Of a DNA stretch of 64,000 nt, positions 9,922 through 19,889 are shown piece after piece. The DNA lies in the NCBI GenBank assembly GCA_024639885.1, contig JAHEGD010000005.1:1-64000 (forward strand), given 5' to 3'. Below the pieces are notes generated by a model. It was not told the origin of the DNA. It saw only the letters and a list, made by a program, of their open reading frames with translations, and made no database searches. A program made the translations under genes and the position numbers. The DNA comes from Porticoccaceae bacterium. GTDB taxonomy: Bacteria > Pseudomonadota > Gammaproteobacteria > Pseudomonadales > Porticoccaceae. Position 1 is the stretch's first letter, and the number at the start of each line of letters is the position of its first letter.

Positions 9922-11304
9922 ATGAGAATAGTGATTGTGGGGGCCGGCCAGGTGGGTGGCACACTGGCTGAGAACCTGGTCCGCGAGAACAACGACATCA
10001 CCGTGGTCGACGTCGACCCGGTGCGGCTCGCGGAGCTGCAGGACCGGCTCGATATCCGCACCGTGCTGGGGGTAGGCAGCTACCCCGATGTGCTGTTTGA
10101 CGCCGGCACCAACGACGCCGATATGCTGGTCGCGGTCACCAACAGCGACGAGGTCAACATCACCGCCTGTCAGGTCGCCTACTCGCTCTACAAAACCCCC
10201 GAGCGGATCGCCCGCATCCGCGCCGGCAACTACAGCGACCCGCGCTTTCACAGCAAACTGTTTAACGACAAGAACATGCCGGTCAGCGTGATGATCGCCC
10301 CCGAGCAGGTGGTCACCGATTACATTATCAAGTTGGTCGAGCAGCCCGGCGCGCTGCAGGTGCTCGACTTTGCCGACGAAGCGATCCGTCTGGTCGGCCT
10401 GCGCGCGGTCAAGAACAGCCCGCTGGTCGGCCAAGAGCTGCGCACCCTGCGCGAGCACATGCCCAACGTCGACGCGCGGGTGGCGGCAATTTTTCGCGAC
10501 GGCCAGGCGATGTTCCCGAAGGGCGAGACGGTGATCGTCGACGGCGACGAGGTGTTTTTAATCGCCGCTAAAAACAATATCCGCCAGGTGATGGGCGAGC
10601 TGCGCAAGCTCGAAAACCCCTACCGGCGATTGATTATCGCCGGCGGCGGCAACATCGGCTACCGGCTCGCCAAGACGCTCGAGGACGACTACCAGATCAA
10701 GCTGATCGAATTCTCTGCCGAGCGCACCGCGTTTTTAGCCGCCAACCTCGACAAGAGCGTGGTGCTGCGCGGCTCGGCGACCGACCAAGAGCTGCTGCTC
10801 GATGAGAACATCGACAAGACCGACCTGTTCTTGGCGCTGACCAACGACGACGAGGTCAACATCATGGCCTCGCTGCTGGCCAAGAAGCTCGGCGCGCGCA
10901 AGGTAATGACGCTGATCTCCAACCCGGTCTACGCCGACCTGATGGAGAGCGGTGCGATCGATGTCGCCATCTCGCCACAGCAGGCGACCACCAGCTCGCT
11001 GCTCACCCATGTCCGCAAGGGCGGCGCGGTCAGCGCCCACTCGCTGCGCCGCGGTGCCGCCGAGGCGCTCGAGATCATTGTCCGCGGCGACCAAAACACC
11101 TCGCATGTGATCGGCCGCGCCATCGACGAGATCAAATCGCCGAGCGGGGTGACGCTGGCGGCGCTGGTCCGCAACGGCGAGGTGATCATCGCCCACCACG
11201 ACACGGTGATCGAGGCCGGCGATCACGTCATCGTCTTCCTGGTCGACAAACGCAACATCAAAGCGGTCGAAAAGCTCTTTGAGCCGACCGCCAGTTTCTT
11301 CTAG
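9922..11304 (+). CDS. trkA: Trk potassium uptake system NAD-binding protein TrkA
   Basis: TrkA is the cytoplasmic regulatory subunit of the Trk K+ transporter and binds NAD(H) and other nucleotides. The 460-residue protein is two tandem RCK units, each a Rossmann RCK-N domain plus an RCK-C domain. The first opens with IVGAGQVGGTLAENL and the second with IIAGGGNIGYRLAKTL near residue 235, each followed by an acidic residue at the end of beta-2. It is 12 bases after rsmB and 9 bases before trkH, the membrane subunit, so the pair should be co-expressed. Confidence 0.97.
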   Translation: MRIVIVGAGQVGGTLAENLVRENNDITVVDVDPVRLAELQDRLDIRTVLGVGSYPDVLFDAGTNDADMLVAVTNSDEVNITACQVAYSLYKTPERIARIRAGNYSDPRFHSKLFNDKNMPVSVMIAPEQVVTDYIIKLVEQPGALQVLDFADEAIRLVGLRAVKNSPLVGQELRTLREHMPNVDARVAAIFRDGQAMFPKGETVIVDGDEVFLIAAKNNIRQVMGELRKLENPYRRLIIAGGGNIGYRLAKTLEDDYQIKLIEFSAERTAFLAANLDKSVVLRGSATDQELLLDENIDKTDLFLALTNDDEVNIMASLLAKKLGARKVMTLISNPVYADLMESGAIDVAISPQQATTSSLLTHVRKGGAVSAHSLRRGAAEALEIIVRGDQNTSHVIGRAIDEIKSPSGVTLAALVRNGEVIIAHHDTVIEAGDHVIVFLVDKRNIKAVEKLFEPTASFF

Positions 11305-11313
11305 GGGCCGGCC

Positions 11314-12762
11314 GTGCACTTCTCTGTCATCGGTCGGGTACTCGGCCTGCTGCTCACCCTGTTCAGTGTGACCATGCTGACCCCAGTGTTGGTGGCGCTG
11401 ATCTACGGCGAGGACACCGCGCCGATGTTTCTGCTTGCCTTCGCGATCACCGCCGGCAGCGGCGCGGTCAGCTGGTGGCTGTCACGGCACAGCGCGGCCG
11501 ACCTGCGGACCCGCGACGGCTTTGTCATCACTGTGCTGTTCTGGCTGGTGCTGGGGGTGTTTGGCGCGCTGCCGCTGATGCTCTCGGCGGCGCCCCACCT
11601 CGCCTTTACCGACGCGGTGTTTGAGTCTATCTCGGGGCTGACCACCACCGGCGCGACGGTGATCGGCCAGCTCGATGAACTGCCCCGGTCGATTCTCTAC
11701 TACCGCCAGCAGCTGCAGTGGCTGGGCGGTATCGGTATCGTTGTGATCGCGGTGGCGATCCTGCCGATGCTCGGGGTCGGCGGCATGCAGCTCTACCGCG
11801 CCGAGACCCCGGGGCCGATGAAGGACTCCAAACTCAAGCCGCGCATCACCGAAACCGCCAACCTGCTGTTCCGGGTCTATCTGGTGCTGACGCTGGCCTG
11901 CGCGCTCGCCTACTACCTGGCCGGTATGGCGGTATTTGACGCCATCTGCCACAGCTTCTCGACGGTGGCGATCGGCGGCTTCTCAACCCACGACGCCAGC
12001 CTCGGCTTTTACGACAGCCCGGCGATCATGGTCATCGCGATGGTGTTTATGGTGTTGGCCGGCCTCAACTTTGCCCTGCACTACTTGGTCTGGGACAAAA
12101 AGCGCCTCGCCACTTACTGGGCCGACCCCGAGGCGCGGCTCTATTTGCTGCTGCTGCTCGGCGGTGGCGCGCTGACGGTGGGCTATCTCTACTTTGCCAA
12201 GGTCTACGCGCTCGGCGACAGCCTGCTGCACGGCTCGTTTCAATTTGTCTCGATCATGACCACCACCGGCTTCGCCACCGCCGACTTCAACAGCTGGCCA
12301 ACTTTCCTGCCGTTCTTCCTGCTGTTTGCCTCGTTCTTTGGCGCCTGTGCCGGCTCGACCGGCGGCGGCATCAAAATTAGCCGCATGCTAATTCTAGGTA
12401 AGCAGTGTATGCGCGAGAGCTACCGGCTGATCCACCCCAACGCGGTGCTGCCGATCAAGATTAACGGCCGGGTCTTCCCGGAGCGGGTCGCCGATGGCAT
12501 CTGGGCGTTCTTCGGCGCCTATCTGGCGATCTACTACTTTATCGTGCTGTTGCTGCTCGCCTCCGGGCTCGACTACATCACCGCTTGGTCGGCGACCGCT
12601 GCCGCGCTCAACAACCTCGGCCCCGGCCTTGGCGAGGTGGCCGCCAACTACGCCGGCATCAACGACTTTGCCAAGTGGGTGCTGTGCGCCGGTATGCTGC
12701 TCGGCCGGCTCGAGATCTTCACCCTGCTGGTGCTGCTGTCGCCGACCTTCTGGCGGAGCTAG
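11314..12762 (+). CDS. trkH: Trk potassium transporter membrane subunit TrkH
   Basis: TrkH is the K+-conducting inner-membrane subunit gated by TrkA. The 482-residue protein starts at a GTG (11314). It has the SKT-superfamily pattern of four M1-P-M2 repeats with pore loops at [32 protein letters not shown] and NNLGPGLGE, each with the filter glycine. GSTGGGIK is the conserved intramembrane-loop segment. It directly follows trkA. Its stop overlaps that of the convergent RimB-RimK gene in CTAG (12759-12762). Confidence 0.97.
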   Translation: MHFSVIGRVLGLLLTLFSVTMLTPVLVALIYGEDTAPMFLLAFAITAGSGAVSWWLSRHSAADLRTRDGFVITVLFWLVLGVFGALPLMLSAAPHLAFTDAVFESISGLTTTGATVIGQLDELPRSILYYRQQLQWLGGIGIVVIAVAILPMLGVGGMQLYRAETPGPMKDSKLKPRITETANLLFRVYLVLTLACALAYYLAGMAVFDAICHSFSTVAIGGFSTHDASLGFYDSPAIMVIAMVFMVLAGLNFALHYLVWDKKRLATYWADPEARLYLLLLLGGGALTVGYLYFAKVYALGDSLLHGSFQFVSIMTTTGFATADFNSWPTFLPFFLLFASFFGACAGSTGGGIKISRMLILGKQCMRESYRLIHPNAVLPIKINGRVFPERVADGIWAFFGAYLAIYYFIVLLLLASGLDYITAWSATAAALNNLGPGLGEVAANYAGINDFAKWVLCAGMLLGRLEIFTLLVLLSPTFWRS

Positions 12763-14144
12763 CGGTCGCGTTTTACCTGCTTCTCGATGGCGGTGATCAT
12801 TAGCCCGGCGATATCTTTCTCGGTGGCGCGCTCAATCCCCTCCAGCCCCGGTGAGGAGTTCACTTCAAGCAGGAGCGGGCCGCTCTTGGAGCGGATGATA
12901 TCGACCCCGGCCACCGCCAGCCCCATCGATTTGGCGGCGCGGATCGCCAGCCGGCGCTCCTCTGGGGTCGGCTTGATCACCGTGGCGGTGCCGCCCTGGT
13001 GGACGTTGGCGCGGAACTCGCCGGGCGCCGCGGCGCGCTGAATCGAGGCGACCACTTTGCCGTCGATGACAAACAGGCGCAGGTCTTTGCCGCCGGCCTC
13101 TTTAATAAACTCCTGAACCAGCAGGTTGGCCTTGACCGCTTTAAACGCGTTGATGACGCTCTCGGCGGCCTTCTTGGTCTCGGCCAACACCACGCCGCGG
13201 CCCTGCGCCCCCTCTAGCAGCTTGACAATCAGCGGTGCGCCGCCGACCATTTCGATCAGCTCTTTGGTGTCCATCGGCGAATTGGCAAAGCCGGTCACCG
13301 GAATATCTAGGCCGCTCTTGATCAACAGCTGCAGCGAGAACAGCTTGTCACGCGATTGGCTGATGGCGGTGGCGGTGTTCTGTACGTAGACGCCCATGCT
13401 CTCGAACTGGCGGGTCAACGCACAGCCATAAAAAGTGGCGCTGGGGCGGATCCGCGGGATCACCGCGTCGAGCTCGCGGATGATATGGCCACCGCGGTAG
13501 TGGACCTCGGGGTTCTCATCGTCAAGCTTGATGTAGCAGTCTTTGATCGACAGAAAGCTCATCTCGTGGCCGCGCTCTTCGCCCGCCTCGATGATCCGCT
13601 GGTTGCTGTAGAGCTCGGGGTTACTCGCCAACAGGGCGATTTTAAGCCCGGTCGGGCTGCTTTTGACCACCCCGTACATGTCGTGCAGTTCACTGTCACG
13701 GATCCGCCCCTGTAGCAGGTGCTCGGCGGGGTCGACCAGTATCCGGCCGGTCATCGCCTCGCGGCCGAGTAGCATCCGGTAGCCCATGCTGTCGCGGTTG
13801 GTCAGGGTCAGCTCAATCTCCCAGACCTGCTCGCCGATCCGCATCGGCGAGCGGATCACGTAGCGCTGTTCGCTGGAGCCGCTCGAGCTGCGCACCACGC
13901 GGCGGTCGACCACCTGCGCCTCGCAGCGCACCGCCACCTTGCGGTTACCCTGCAGCGGGTGGACCTCAAACGACACCCACGGCAGATCGGCACGCCGAAA
14001 CGGTTGGATATTAAACGCGTGCAGCGCCGAGGTTTTAGCCCCCGAGTCGACCCGCGCCTTGATAGCCGGCATACCCAAGTGGGGCAGCTGCACCCACTCC
14101 TCGCTGCCGACGATAATCTTGTCCCGCTGCTGCTCTGTCGGCAT
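12759..14144 (-). CDS. rimK: Fusion of RimB-type retropepsin-like protease and RimK-type ATP-grasp ligase
   Basis: The 461-residue protein joins two domains. Residues about 1-145 match the family often annotated as ATP-dependent zinc protease (RimB-like), with the aspartic-protease-type motif [12 protein letters not shown] and [15 protein letters not shown]. Residues about 160-461 are a RimK-type ATP-grasp ligase: the segment from [45 protein letters not shown], and [14 protein letters not shown] with metal-binding Glu and Asn. RimK adds glutamates to the C-terminus of ribosomal protein S6 and RimB removes them in Pseudomonas, so the fusion may hold opposing activities. The ATG at 14144 is preceded by GGAG. 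An in-frame ATG at 14204 would add 20 unlike residues. Confidence 0.88.
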   Translation of the reverse strand: MPTEQQRDKIIVGSEEWVQLPHLGMPAIKARVDSGAKTSALHAFNIQPFRRADLPWVSFEVHPLQGNRKVAVRCEAQVVDRRVVRSSSGSSEQRYVIRSPMRIGEQVWEIELTLTNRDSMGYRMLLGREAMTGRILVDPAEHLLQGRIRDSELHDMYGVVKSSPTGLKIALLASNPELYSNQRIIEAGEERGHEMSFLSIKDCYIKLDDENPEVHYRGGHIIRELDAVIPRIRPSATFYGCALTRQFESMGVYVQNTATAISQSRDKLFSLQLLIKSGLDIPVTGFANSPMDTKELIEMVGGAPLIVKLLEGAQGRGVVLAETKKAAESVINAFKAVKANLLVQEFIKEAGGKDLRLFVIDGKVVASIQRAAAPGEFRANVHQGGTATVIKPTPEERRLAIRAAKSMGLAVAGVDIIRSKSGPLLLEVNSSPGLEGIERATEKDIAGLMITAIEKQVKRDR

Positions 14145-14240
14145 CGCCGTGCTCCGCTGCTGGGGGCGACACTGCGTCACCCCGAAACGCGGATTAGAGG
14201 CCAATTAGGCGCTGCTGTACAGCGTTATTAGCAAGCGCTG

Positions 14241-15338
14241 CTAATCGAGTTTGCGCGCCCGGTAGTAGGCCTCTTCGCTGATCTGGTGGTACTGCATCGA
14301 CTGCGCCTTGAAGGCGTTGATCGAGTCGGCGACACGGCGCACAAACGGGTCTTGGCTGGCCAGCTCTTCGACTACCTCGGCCGAGATCCGCGCCAACTCG
14401 CGCAGTACGTCGTCGGGCAGCGGGCGCAGGTCGACTCCGTGCTGCTCAACCAACTCGGTGAGTGCGGCGTTGTTGCGGGCGGTATACTCGTCGAGCATGT
14501 CTTGGTTGATGGCGCGGCTGGCCACCTCAATAATCGCCTGTAGGTCGGCCGGCAGCGCATCAAAGGCCTGTTTGTTGACAATAAACTCGAGCGTCGGGCC
14601 CGGCTCCTGCCAGCCCGGGTAGTAGTAGTACTGGGCGATCTGGTGGAAGCCGAAGGCGAGGTCGTTGTAGGGGCCGACCCACTCGGTGGCGTCGATCACG
14701 CCGGTCTGCATGGCGGTGTAGATCTCGCCGCCGGCCATGCTCACCGCGGTGCCACCGGCGCGGCTAAACACCTCGCCACCGAGGCCGGGGATGCGCATCT
14801 TGAGCCCCTTTAAATCGTCGATAGAGTTGATCTCGCGGTTGAACCAGCCGGCCATCTGCACACCGGTATTGCCGCCGGCAAACGGCACCAAGTTGAACGG
14901 CGCGTAGAGCTCGCGCCACAGTTCCATGCCGCCACCGTAGTGCAGCCAACCGTTCATCTCTTGGGCGTTGAGACCAAACGGCAGGGTGGTAAAAAACGGT
15001 GCCGCCGGGGTCTTGCCCTTCCAGTAGTAGGCGCCGTCGTGGCCCATCTCGGCGACCCCCTGCGAGACCGCGTCAAAGCCCTCCAGGGCCGGCACCAGCT
15101 GGCCGGCGCCAAACACCTTGATAGTCAGCCGACCGGCGCTCAACCGCTCGACCAATTTGGCAAAGTTCTCCGGCGCGGTGCCGAGCCCGGGGAAGTTTTT
15201 TGGCCAGCTGGTGACCAGCTTCCACTCATAGCGCTCGGCCGGCTCGGCGGCGGCGTGTGGCCCGCTGCTGTTGGGCTGCTCAGCGCCGCAGGCGGCCAGC
15301 AGCAGCGCCGCCAGTGTGATACCCAGTAACTTGTGCAT
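14241..15338 (-). CDS. TRAP transporter solute-binding lipoprotein (DctP family)
   Basis: This is the extracytoplasmic substrate-binding component of a tripartite ATP-independent periplasmic transporter. The 365-residue protein has a lipoprotein signal peptide with lipobox LLAAC (Cys17), so it is probably membrane-anchored. The KLVTSWPKNFPGLGTAPENF beginning and the later TEWVGPYNDLAFGFHQ are characteristic of the DctP subfamily that includes 2-oxoacid-binding TakP; the ligand is not determined. No dctQ or dctM gene is adjacent. A permease pair without a binding protein lies at 60.7-62.6 kb in this window. Confidence 0.9.
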   Translation of the reverse strand: MHKLLGITLAALLLAACGAEQPNSSGPHAAAEPAERYEWKLVTSWPKNFPGLGTAPENFAKLVERLSAGRLTIKVFGAGQLVPALEGFDAVSQGVAEMGHDGAYYWKGKTPAAPFFTTLPFGLNAQEMNGWLHYGGGMELWRELYAPFNLVPFAGGNTGVQMAGWFNREINSIDDLKGLKMRIPGLGGEVFSRAGGTAVSMAGGEIYTAMQTGVIDATEWVGPYNDLAFGFHQIAQYYYYPGWQEPGPTLEFIVNKQAFDALPADLQAIIEVASRAINQDMLDEYTARNNAALTELVEQHGVDLRPLPDDVLRELARISAEVVEELASQDPFVRRVADSINAFKAQSMQYHQISEEAYYRARKLD

Positions 15339-15374
15339 ACTCTCCCCTCGCGCCGGCGGCGCTGTTGTGGCTGG

Positions 15375-17528
15375 TTACAGCGCGGTCAGGTTGGCCGACG
15401 CCAAGATTAAAATTTTGGTGCCGACGCCCTCAAAAGCGACCTGCACCCGGGCGCGGGCGCCCTGCCCCTCAAAATTGAGGATGGTGCCCTCGCCATAGGT
15501 GCCGTGCAGCACCTGCTGGCCGAGCGCAAAGCCCTCGCTGCCGCTGTCGCTGAGCGACGGCTGGGCGGCATAGCTGGTGGGCCGCGCCACCGCGTTGTTG
15601 AGCCGCACCTCCTGCAGGTACTCGCTGGGGATATCACGGACAAACCGCGACACGCTGTTGAAACTTTCGGTGCCAAACATGGTGCGGCTCTCGGCAAAGC
15701 TCAGCTGCAGTGCTTCGCGGGCGCGGGTGATGCCCACATAGGCGAGCCGGCGCTCCTCTTCGAGCCGGCCGGGCTCGTCGATCGACATCTTGTGCGGGAA
15801 CAGGTTCTCCTCCATGCCGACCAAAAACACCACCGGAAACTCCAGCCCCTTGGCGCTGTGCAGGGTCATCAGCTGCACGGCGTCTTGGTCTTGCTCGGCC
15901 TGATGGTCGCCGGCGTCCAGCGCCACCTGATCGAGAAACTGGCTGAGCACCGACTGCTCTTCGTCTTCGGCCTGGAAGTTGCCACTGGCGGTGACCAGCT
16001 CCTGGAGGTTCTCGACCCGCGCCTGACCGCGCTCGCCGCGCTCTTTGGCGTGAAAGTCGATCAACCCGCTGCGGCTGACGATGTGCTCGACCAGCTCGCG
16101 AAAGACCAGCTCCTCGGCCTCGTCGGCGAGCCGGTCGATCAGCTCAATAAAGCTGCCGAGCGACCCGGCGGCGCGGGCCGCCAAGCCGTCACTGCGCAGC
16201 GCCAGCGCCGCCTGCCAGAGGCTGATCTGGTCGGCGCGGGCCTTGCTGCGCACCGCGTCGAGGGTGCGATCGCCGATGCCGCGGGTCGGGGTGTTGACCA
16301 CCCGCTCAAAGGCGGGGTCGTCATCGCGGTTCTGCACCAGCCGCAGGTAGGCGAGCGCATTGCGGATCTCGAGCCGCTCGTAGAAACGCTGGCCGCCGTA
16401 GATGCGGTAGGCGATGTCGCTCTGCAGCAGCGCCTCTTCCAGCACCCGCGACTGCGCATTAGAGCGGTAGAGCACCGCCATCTCGTCGAGCCGGCGGCCG
16501 TTGGCGACGCCGGCGGCAATCTGGTCGGCGACGTAGCGCGCTTCGTCGCGCTCGTTAAATGCCGCGTAGAGCGAGATCAGCTCGCCCTCGCCAGACTCGG
16601 TCCAGAGCTGCTTGCCGAGCCGGTCGCTGTTTTTGACGATCACCGCGTTGGCGGCGTTGAGGATATTGGCGGTCGAGCGATAGTTCTGCTCGAGCTTAAT
16701 GGTCTCGACGGCGGCGAAGTCTTTCTCATAACTGAGGATGTTCTCGATCCGCGCACCGCGCCAGCCGTAGATCGATTGGTCATCGTCGCCGACCGCAGTC
16801 AGTTGGCAGCGGTTGCCGGCGAGCAGCCGCAGCCAACCGTACTGGACCGCGTTGGTGTCTTGAAACTCGTCGACCAAGATGTGCTGAAAGCGGCTCTGGT
16901 AGTGGTCGAGCAGCTCCGGGTTGTCGCGCCACAGCTCCAGCGAGCGCAGTAGCAGCTCGGCAAAGTCGATCACCCCGAGCCGCTGGCAGAGCTCCTCGTA
17001 GTCGCGGTAGACGCGCAGCATGGTAGCCAGCGTCGGGTCGCCGCTCTCTTGTATATGGCCGGCGCGCAGCCCCTCGTCCTTCTGGCCGTTAATCCACCAC
17101 TGGATCTGTTTGGGGGCCCAGCGCTGCTCGTCGAGATCGAGCGCACGCATCACCCGTTTGACCATCCGCAGCTGGTCGTCGCTGTCGAGAATCTGAAAGT
17201 TCTCCGGCAGCTTGGCCTCTTGGTAGTGGGCGCGCAGCAGCCGGTGCGCTAGGCCGTGAAAGGTGCCCACCCACATCGCGTTGGGGGCCATACCGATCAG
17301 CTGGTCGATCCGCTCGCGCATCTCGCGGGCCGCCTTGTTGGTAAAGGTAACCGCTAAAATAGCGTACGGCGAGGCGCCGTCGACCTGCACCTTCCAGGCG
17401 ATGCGGTGGACCAGTACGCGGGTTTTGCCGCTGCCGGCGCCGGCCAGCACCAGCAGGTGGCGGCTGTCGCTGGTCACAGCTTGTTGTTGTGCGGGGTTGA
17501 GCCCGCTGAGTAGAGTAGTCACATCCAT
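15375..17528 (-). CDS. uvrD: DNA helicase II (UvrD), superfamily 1A
   Basis: UvrD is a 3'-5' DNA helicase that acts in nucleotide excision repair and mismatch repair. The 717-residue length matches E. coli UvrD (720). Helicase motifs are in order: Q motif in LNPAQQQAV, Walker A AGAGSGKTRVL, Ia TFTNKAAREM, II VDEFQDTN, III DDDQSIYGWRGA, IV YRSTANIL, V LMTLHSAKGLEFP and VI RRLAYVGITRA. The C-terminal tail from about residue 640 ends with a small Tudor-like domain (FALGQQVLHGTYGEGTI...). The ATG at 17528 gives MDVTTLLSGLN. It is followed 36 bases downstream by the TRAP lipoprotein gene on the same strand. Confidence 0.97.
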   Translation of the reverse strand: MDVTTLLSGLNPAQQQAVTSDSRHLLVLAGAGSGKTRVLVHRIAWKVQVDGASPYAILAVTFTNKAAREMRERIDQLIGMAPNAMWVGTFHGLAHRLLRAHYQEAKLPENFQILDSDDQLRMVKRVMRALDLDEQRWAPKQIQWWINGQKDEGLRAGHIQESGDPTLATMLRVYRDYEELCQRLGVIDFAELLLRSLELWRDNPELLDHYQSRFQHILVDEFQDTNAVQYGWLRLLAGNRCQLTAVGDDDQSIYGWRGARIENILSYEKDFAAVETIKLEQNYRSTANILNAANAVIVKNSDRLGKQLWTESGEGELISLYAAFNERDEARYVADQIAAGVANGRRLDEMAVLYRSNAQSRVLEEALLQSDIAYRIYGGQRFYERLEIRNALAYLRLVQNRDDDPAFERVVNTPTRGIGDRTLDAVRSKARADQISLWQAALALRSDGLAARAAGSLGSFIELIDRLADEAEELVFRELVEHIVSRSGLIDFHAKERGERGQARVENLQELVTASGNFQAEDEEQSVLSQFLDQVALDAGDHQAEQDQDAVQLMTLHSAKGLEFPVVFLVGMEENLFPHKMSIDEPGRLEEERRLAYVGITRAREALQLSFAESRTMFGTESFNSVSRFVRDIPSEYLQEVRLNNAVARPTSYAAQPSLSDSGSEGFALGQQVLHGTYGEGTILNFEGQGARARVQVAFEGVGTKILILASANLTAL

Positions 17529-17616
17529 AGCGCGCTATTCTACCCGACCGCCCCGCGCAGCGGGCAGGTCGGCCGACACTTTTCTGGGCGCGCCGCCATT
17601 GATAAGAGGTGTAGTG

Positions 17617-18855
17617 ATGAGACCGCATTGGGCGATAGCCCTGTTACTGTGGGCGGCGACTAGCGCCGCCACGATGACCGACCAGCTCGACAGCTTGGTG
17701 GTCGGCGGCGGCTGTTTTTGGGGGGTAGAGAAGCGCTTTGCGGCGATCCCGGGGGTCATTGATGTCGCCAGCGGCTACGCCGACGGCCGCGGCCTAGAGC
17801 CGACCTACCGGGCGATCACCCAGCCGCGCCAGCGCCACAACCCGGACAACTACGCCGAGGTGGTGCAGATCCGCTTCAACCGCCAGCAGGTCTCAACAGA
17901 GACCCTACTCGAGTACTTTTACGAGCAGCACGACCCGACTCAACTCAACCGCCAGGGCAACGACATCGGGACCCAGTACCGCTCGACGATCCTCTACAAC
18001 AGCCCGGCCCAACAAGCAGCCGCCACCGCCGTCACGGCGCGTTTTCAGCAGCGGCTCAGTGCGGCCGGCTACGGTACCATTGTCACCGCCATCAAGCCGC
18101 TCGAGCGCTTCCACCCCGCCGAGGAGTACCACCAGGATTACCTGCTAAAAAACCCCAACGGCTACTGCCCAGACCACAGCACTGGGGTGCGCTTTAGCGA
18201 CCGCCAAGAGGCCGCTGCCAGTGTCGACAACCAACCGCTATTAACCGGAAAGGCTATTGTGGTGCTTGAGGCCGAAGACTACTGCCCCTACTGCGAAAAG
18301 TTTCGCGCCGATGTAAGCGATCACTATCAGGGCACTATCCCGCTCTATTACCGCACCGCCAAACAGCTCGACGGGCTGCAAATTAGTACGCCGACCTGGG
18401 CGACTCCGACACTGCTGTTCTTGGATGACGGCAGCGAACAGTTTGGCGTGCAGGGCTACCGCTCGGCGGCCGAGTTCTATCGGCTGCTGGGCGCCTTTAA
18501 GCTGGGCGACAGCGAGGCGTTTCGGGTCGCTTTTGAGAACGGCACCGACGCCCGCTTCTGCCAGCAGTACGAAATTTTTAAAGAGACCCCCGACGGCGTG
18601 TTTGTCGATGCGCTGAGCGGCGCCGCGCTGTTTGATACCCGCGACCGCTTTGACTCGGCGAGCGGCTGGCTGTCGTTCACCCGCGCGGTTGACGGCGCGG
18701 TGGTCGAAAGGCCCGACCTGAGCTACGGCATGGTGCGCACCGAGATCCGCTCGGCGAGCAGCGACATCCACCTTGGCCACGTCTTTGACGACGGGCCGGG
18801 CGGGTTGCCGCGCTACTGTATCAACGCCACGGTGTTAGAGTTTGTGCCGCGCTAG
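17617..18855 (+). CDS. msrAB: Secreted fused methionine sulfoxide reductase MsrA-thioredoxin-MsrB
   Basis: This is a 412-residue envelope protein with three domains that would repair oxidised methionine. A signal peptide covers about residues 1-19. MsrA follows with catalytic Cys33 in GGGCFWG and NPNGYC near its end. Then comes a thioredoxin-like domain with a CPYC redox pair (Cys223, Cys226). MsrB is last, with catalytic Cys401 in RYCINA and conserved SDIHLGHVFDDGP. Neisserial PilB has the order Trx-MsrA-MsrB; here the redox domain is in the middle. The MsrB domain lacks the zinc CxxC pairs and has SASGWLSF where PilB has GCGWPSF, so the usual resolving cysteine is missing. The ATG at 17617 has AGAGGT before it; the longer open frame upstream is unlike the family. 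The stop overlaps convergent mscS in CTAG. Confidence 0.9.
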   Translation: MRPHWAIALLLWAATSAATMTDQLDSLVVGGGCFWGVEKRFAAIPGVIDVASGYADGRGLEPTYRAITQPRQRHNPDNYAEVVQIRFNRQQVSTETLLEYFYEQHDPTQLNRQGNDIGTQYRSTILYNSPAQQAAATAVTARFQQRLSAAGYGTIVTAIKPLERFHPAEEYHQDYLLKNPNGYCPDHSTGVRFSDRQEAAASVDNQPLLTGKAIVVLEAEDYCPYCEKFRADVSDHYQGTIPLYYRTAKQLDGLQISTPTWATPTLLFLDDGSEQFGVQGYRSAAEFYRLLGAFKLGDSEAFRVAFENGTDARFCQQYEIFKETPDGVFVDALSGAALFDTRDRFDSASGWLSFTRAVDGAVVERPDLSYGMVRTEIRSASSDIHLGHVFDDGPGGLPRYCINATVLEFVPR

Positions 18856-19886
18856 GCGCGCTCTTTAAACGATTCCAGCTGCGCGATCTTGCGCTCGACG
18901 ATAGCCAGCTCGACTGCAATCGCGTCGTCGTCGCCCCACTCGGCCGGCCGCTCTGCAGCGCTCAACTTGGCCCACTCGGCGAGCGCGTGGCGGTGGCTGC
19001 GCAGCGCGCGCAGGTTGGCCGCCGACTCGGCCTTGTCGAAGACAATCTCCTCGGCGGTCACCGCCACCTCGTCACTGGCAGCTGCCGGCCGCGCCACCGG
19101 CGGCAGTGCTTTGTCCCACTGTGCGAATTGGCGCTGGTTGATAAAGCCCGGCGAGACAATTTCGACCCCAGCGCCGTGCAGGGTGTCGAGAATACTCTTG
19201 CGCAGGTTGGATTTGGTGGTCAGCAGCTTGCCGACATCAGCCAGGAAGCCGCTCACCTTGTAGGTGATGGCGTGGTCACCGAGATCGTCAATATGGACGT
19301 AGGGCTCCTCCAGCTCAACCTCGCTGGCGGCGGCCAACAGCAGTGTCTCGATCTCTTGGCGCTGCAGATCGTAGCCGAGCGACAGCGAGCTGCTGACGAT
19401 GGTGCCGGACTTGTGAATCACTTTGATCGGGTGGGTGGCCAAGTAGAGGTGCGGCACGGTCAGCAGGTCGCGCTGCTCGGTCTGGATCTCGGTGTGGAAG
19501 ACCCCCTTGTCACTGACCCGCCCCCAGCGCTCGTTGATCTCAATAAAATCGCCGATATCAAAGGTGCGCACCGCGCGCAGCATGACACCGGCCATCGCGT
19601 TGGCGACAAAGGTGGTCGAAGAAAACGCGATCACACCGGTCAACAGCACACCCAGCAGGCTGAGGATCTGACCGCGGGTCACCTCGGAGAGCGGCAGCTG
19701 CACAATCACCAACACCAGCGCGACCAGCAGTACCGCCCAGCTGGCCAGCTGCCAGCGGATCGCCACCGCGCGGCGGCCGTCGCGGTTGGCGCGCTCGCGC
19801 TGCCATTGGCAGGCGCCGCCCAGCAGCGCCGCCGCGACCAGTGTGGCAGCGACAGTGAGCAGGCTGGTCAGGGTTGGGTTGTCCAC
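18852..19886 (-). CDS. Small-conductance mechanosensitive channel family protein (MscS-like)
   Basis: This inner-membrane channel would open under membrane tension and release solutes during osmotic downshock. The 344-residue protein has hydrophobic segments at about residues 5-25, 45-65 and 72-95. The pore-lining helix and beta domain then follow, with ITF-like FSSTTFVANAMAGVMLRAVRTFDIGDFIEI, the typical MscS block. A cytoplasmic alpha/beta region runs to about residue 240, and a charged, probably helical C-terminal tail follows. It is the last gene of a leftward run DUF3604-phhB-mscS, 3 bases after phhB. Confidence 0.9.
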   Translation of the reverse strand: MDNPTLTSLLTVAATLVAAALLGGACQWQRERANRDGRRAVAIRWQLASWAVLLVALVLVIVQLPLSEVTRGQILSLLGVLLTGVIAFSSTTFVANAMAGVMLRAVRTFDIGDFIEINERWGRVSDKGVFHTEIQTEQRDLLTVPHLYLATHPIKVIHKSGTIVSSSLSLGYDLQRQEIETLLLAAASEVELEEPYVHIDDLGDHAITYKVSGFLADVGKLLTTKSNLRKSILDTLHGAGVEIVSPGFINQRQFAQWDKALPPVARPAAASDEVAVTAEEIVFDKAESAANLRALRSHRHALAEWAKLSAAERPAEWGDDDAIAVELAIVERKIAQLESFKERA

Positions 19887-19889
19887 GGC

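Noticed and set aside
8983-10458. A 491-codon open frame on the minus strand
   Set aside because: It lies wholly antisense to rsmB and trkA, and the product is a His/Arg/Gln/Gly-rich composition typical of antisense frames in GC-rich genes, with no recognisable domain.
15504-16952. A 482-codon open frame on the plus strand
   Set aside because: It is antisense to uvrD, whose helicase motifs are complete, and has shadow-type composition.
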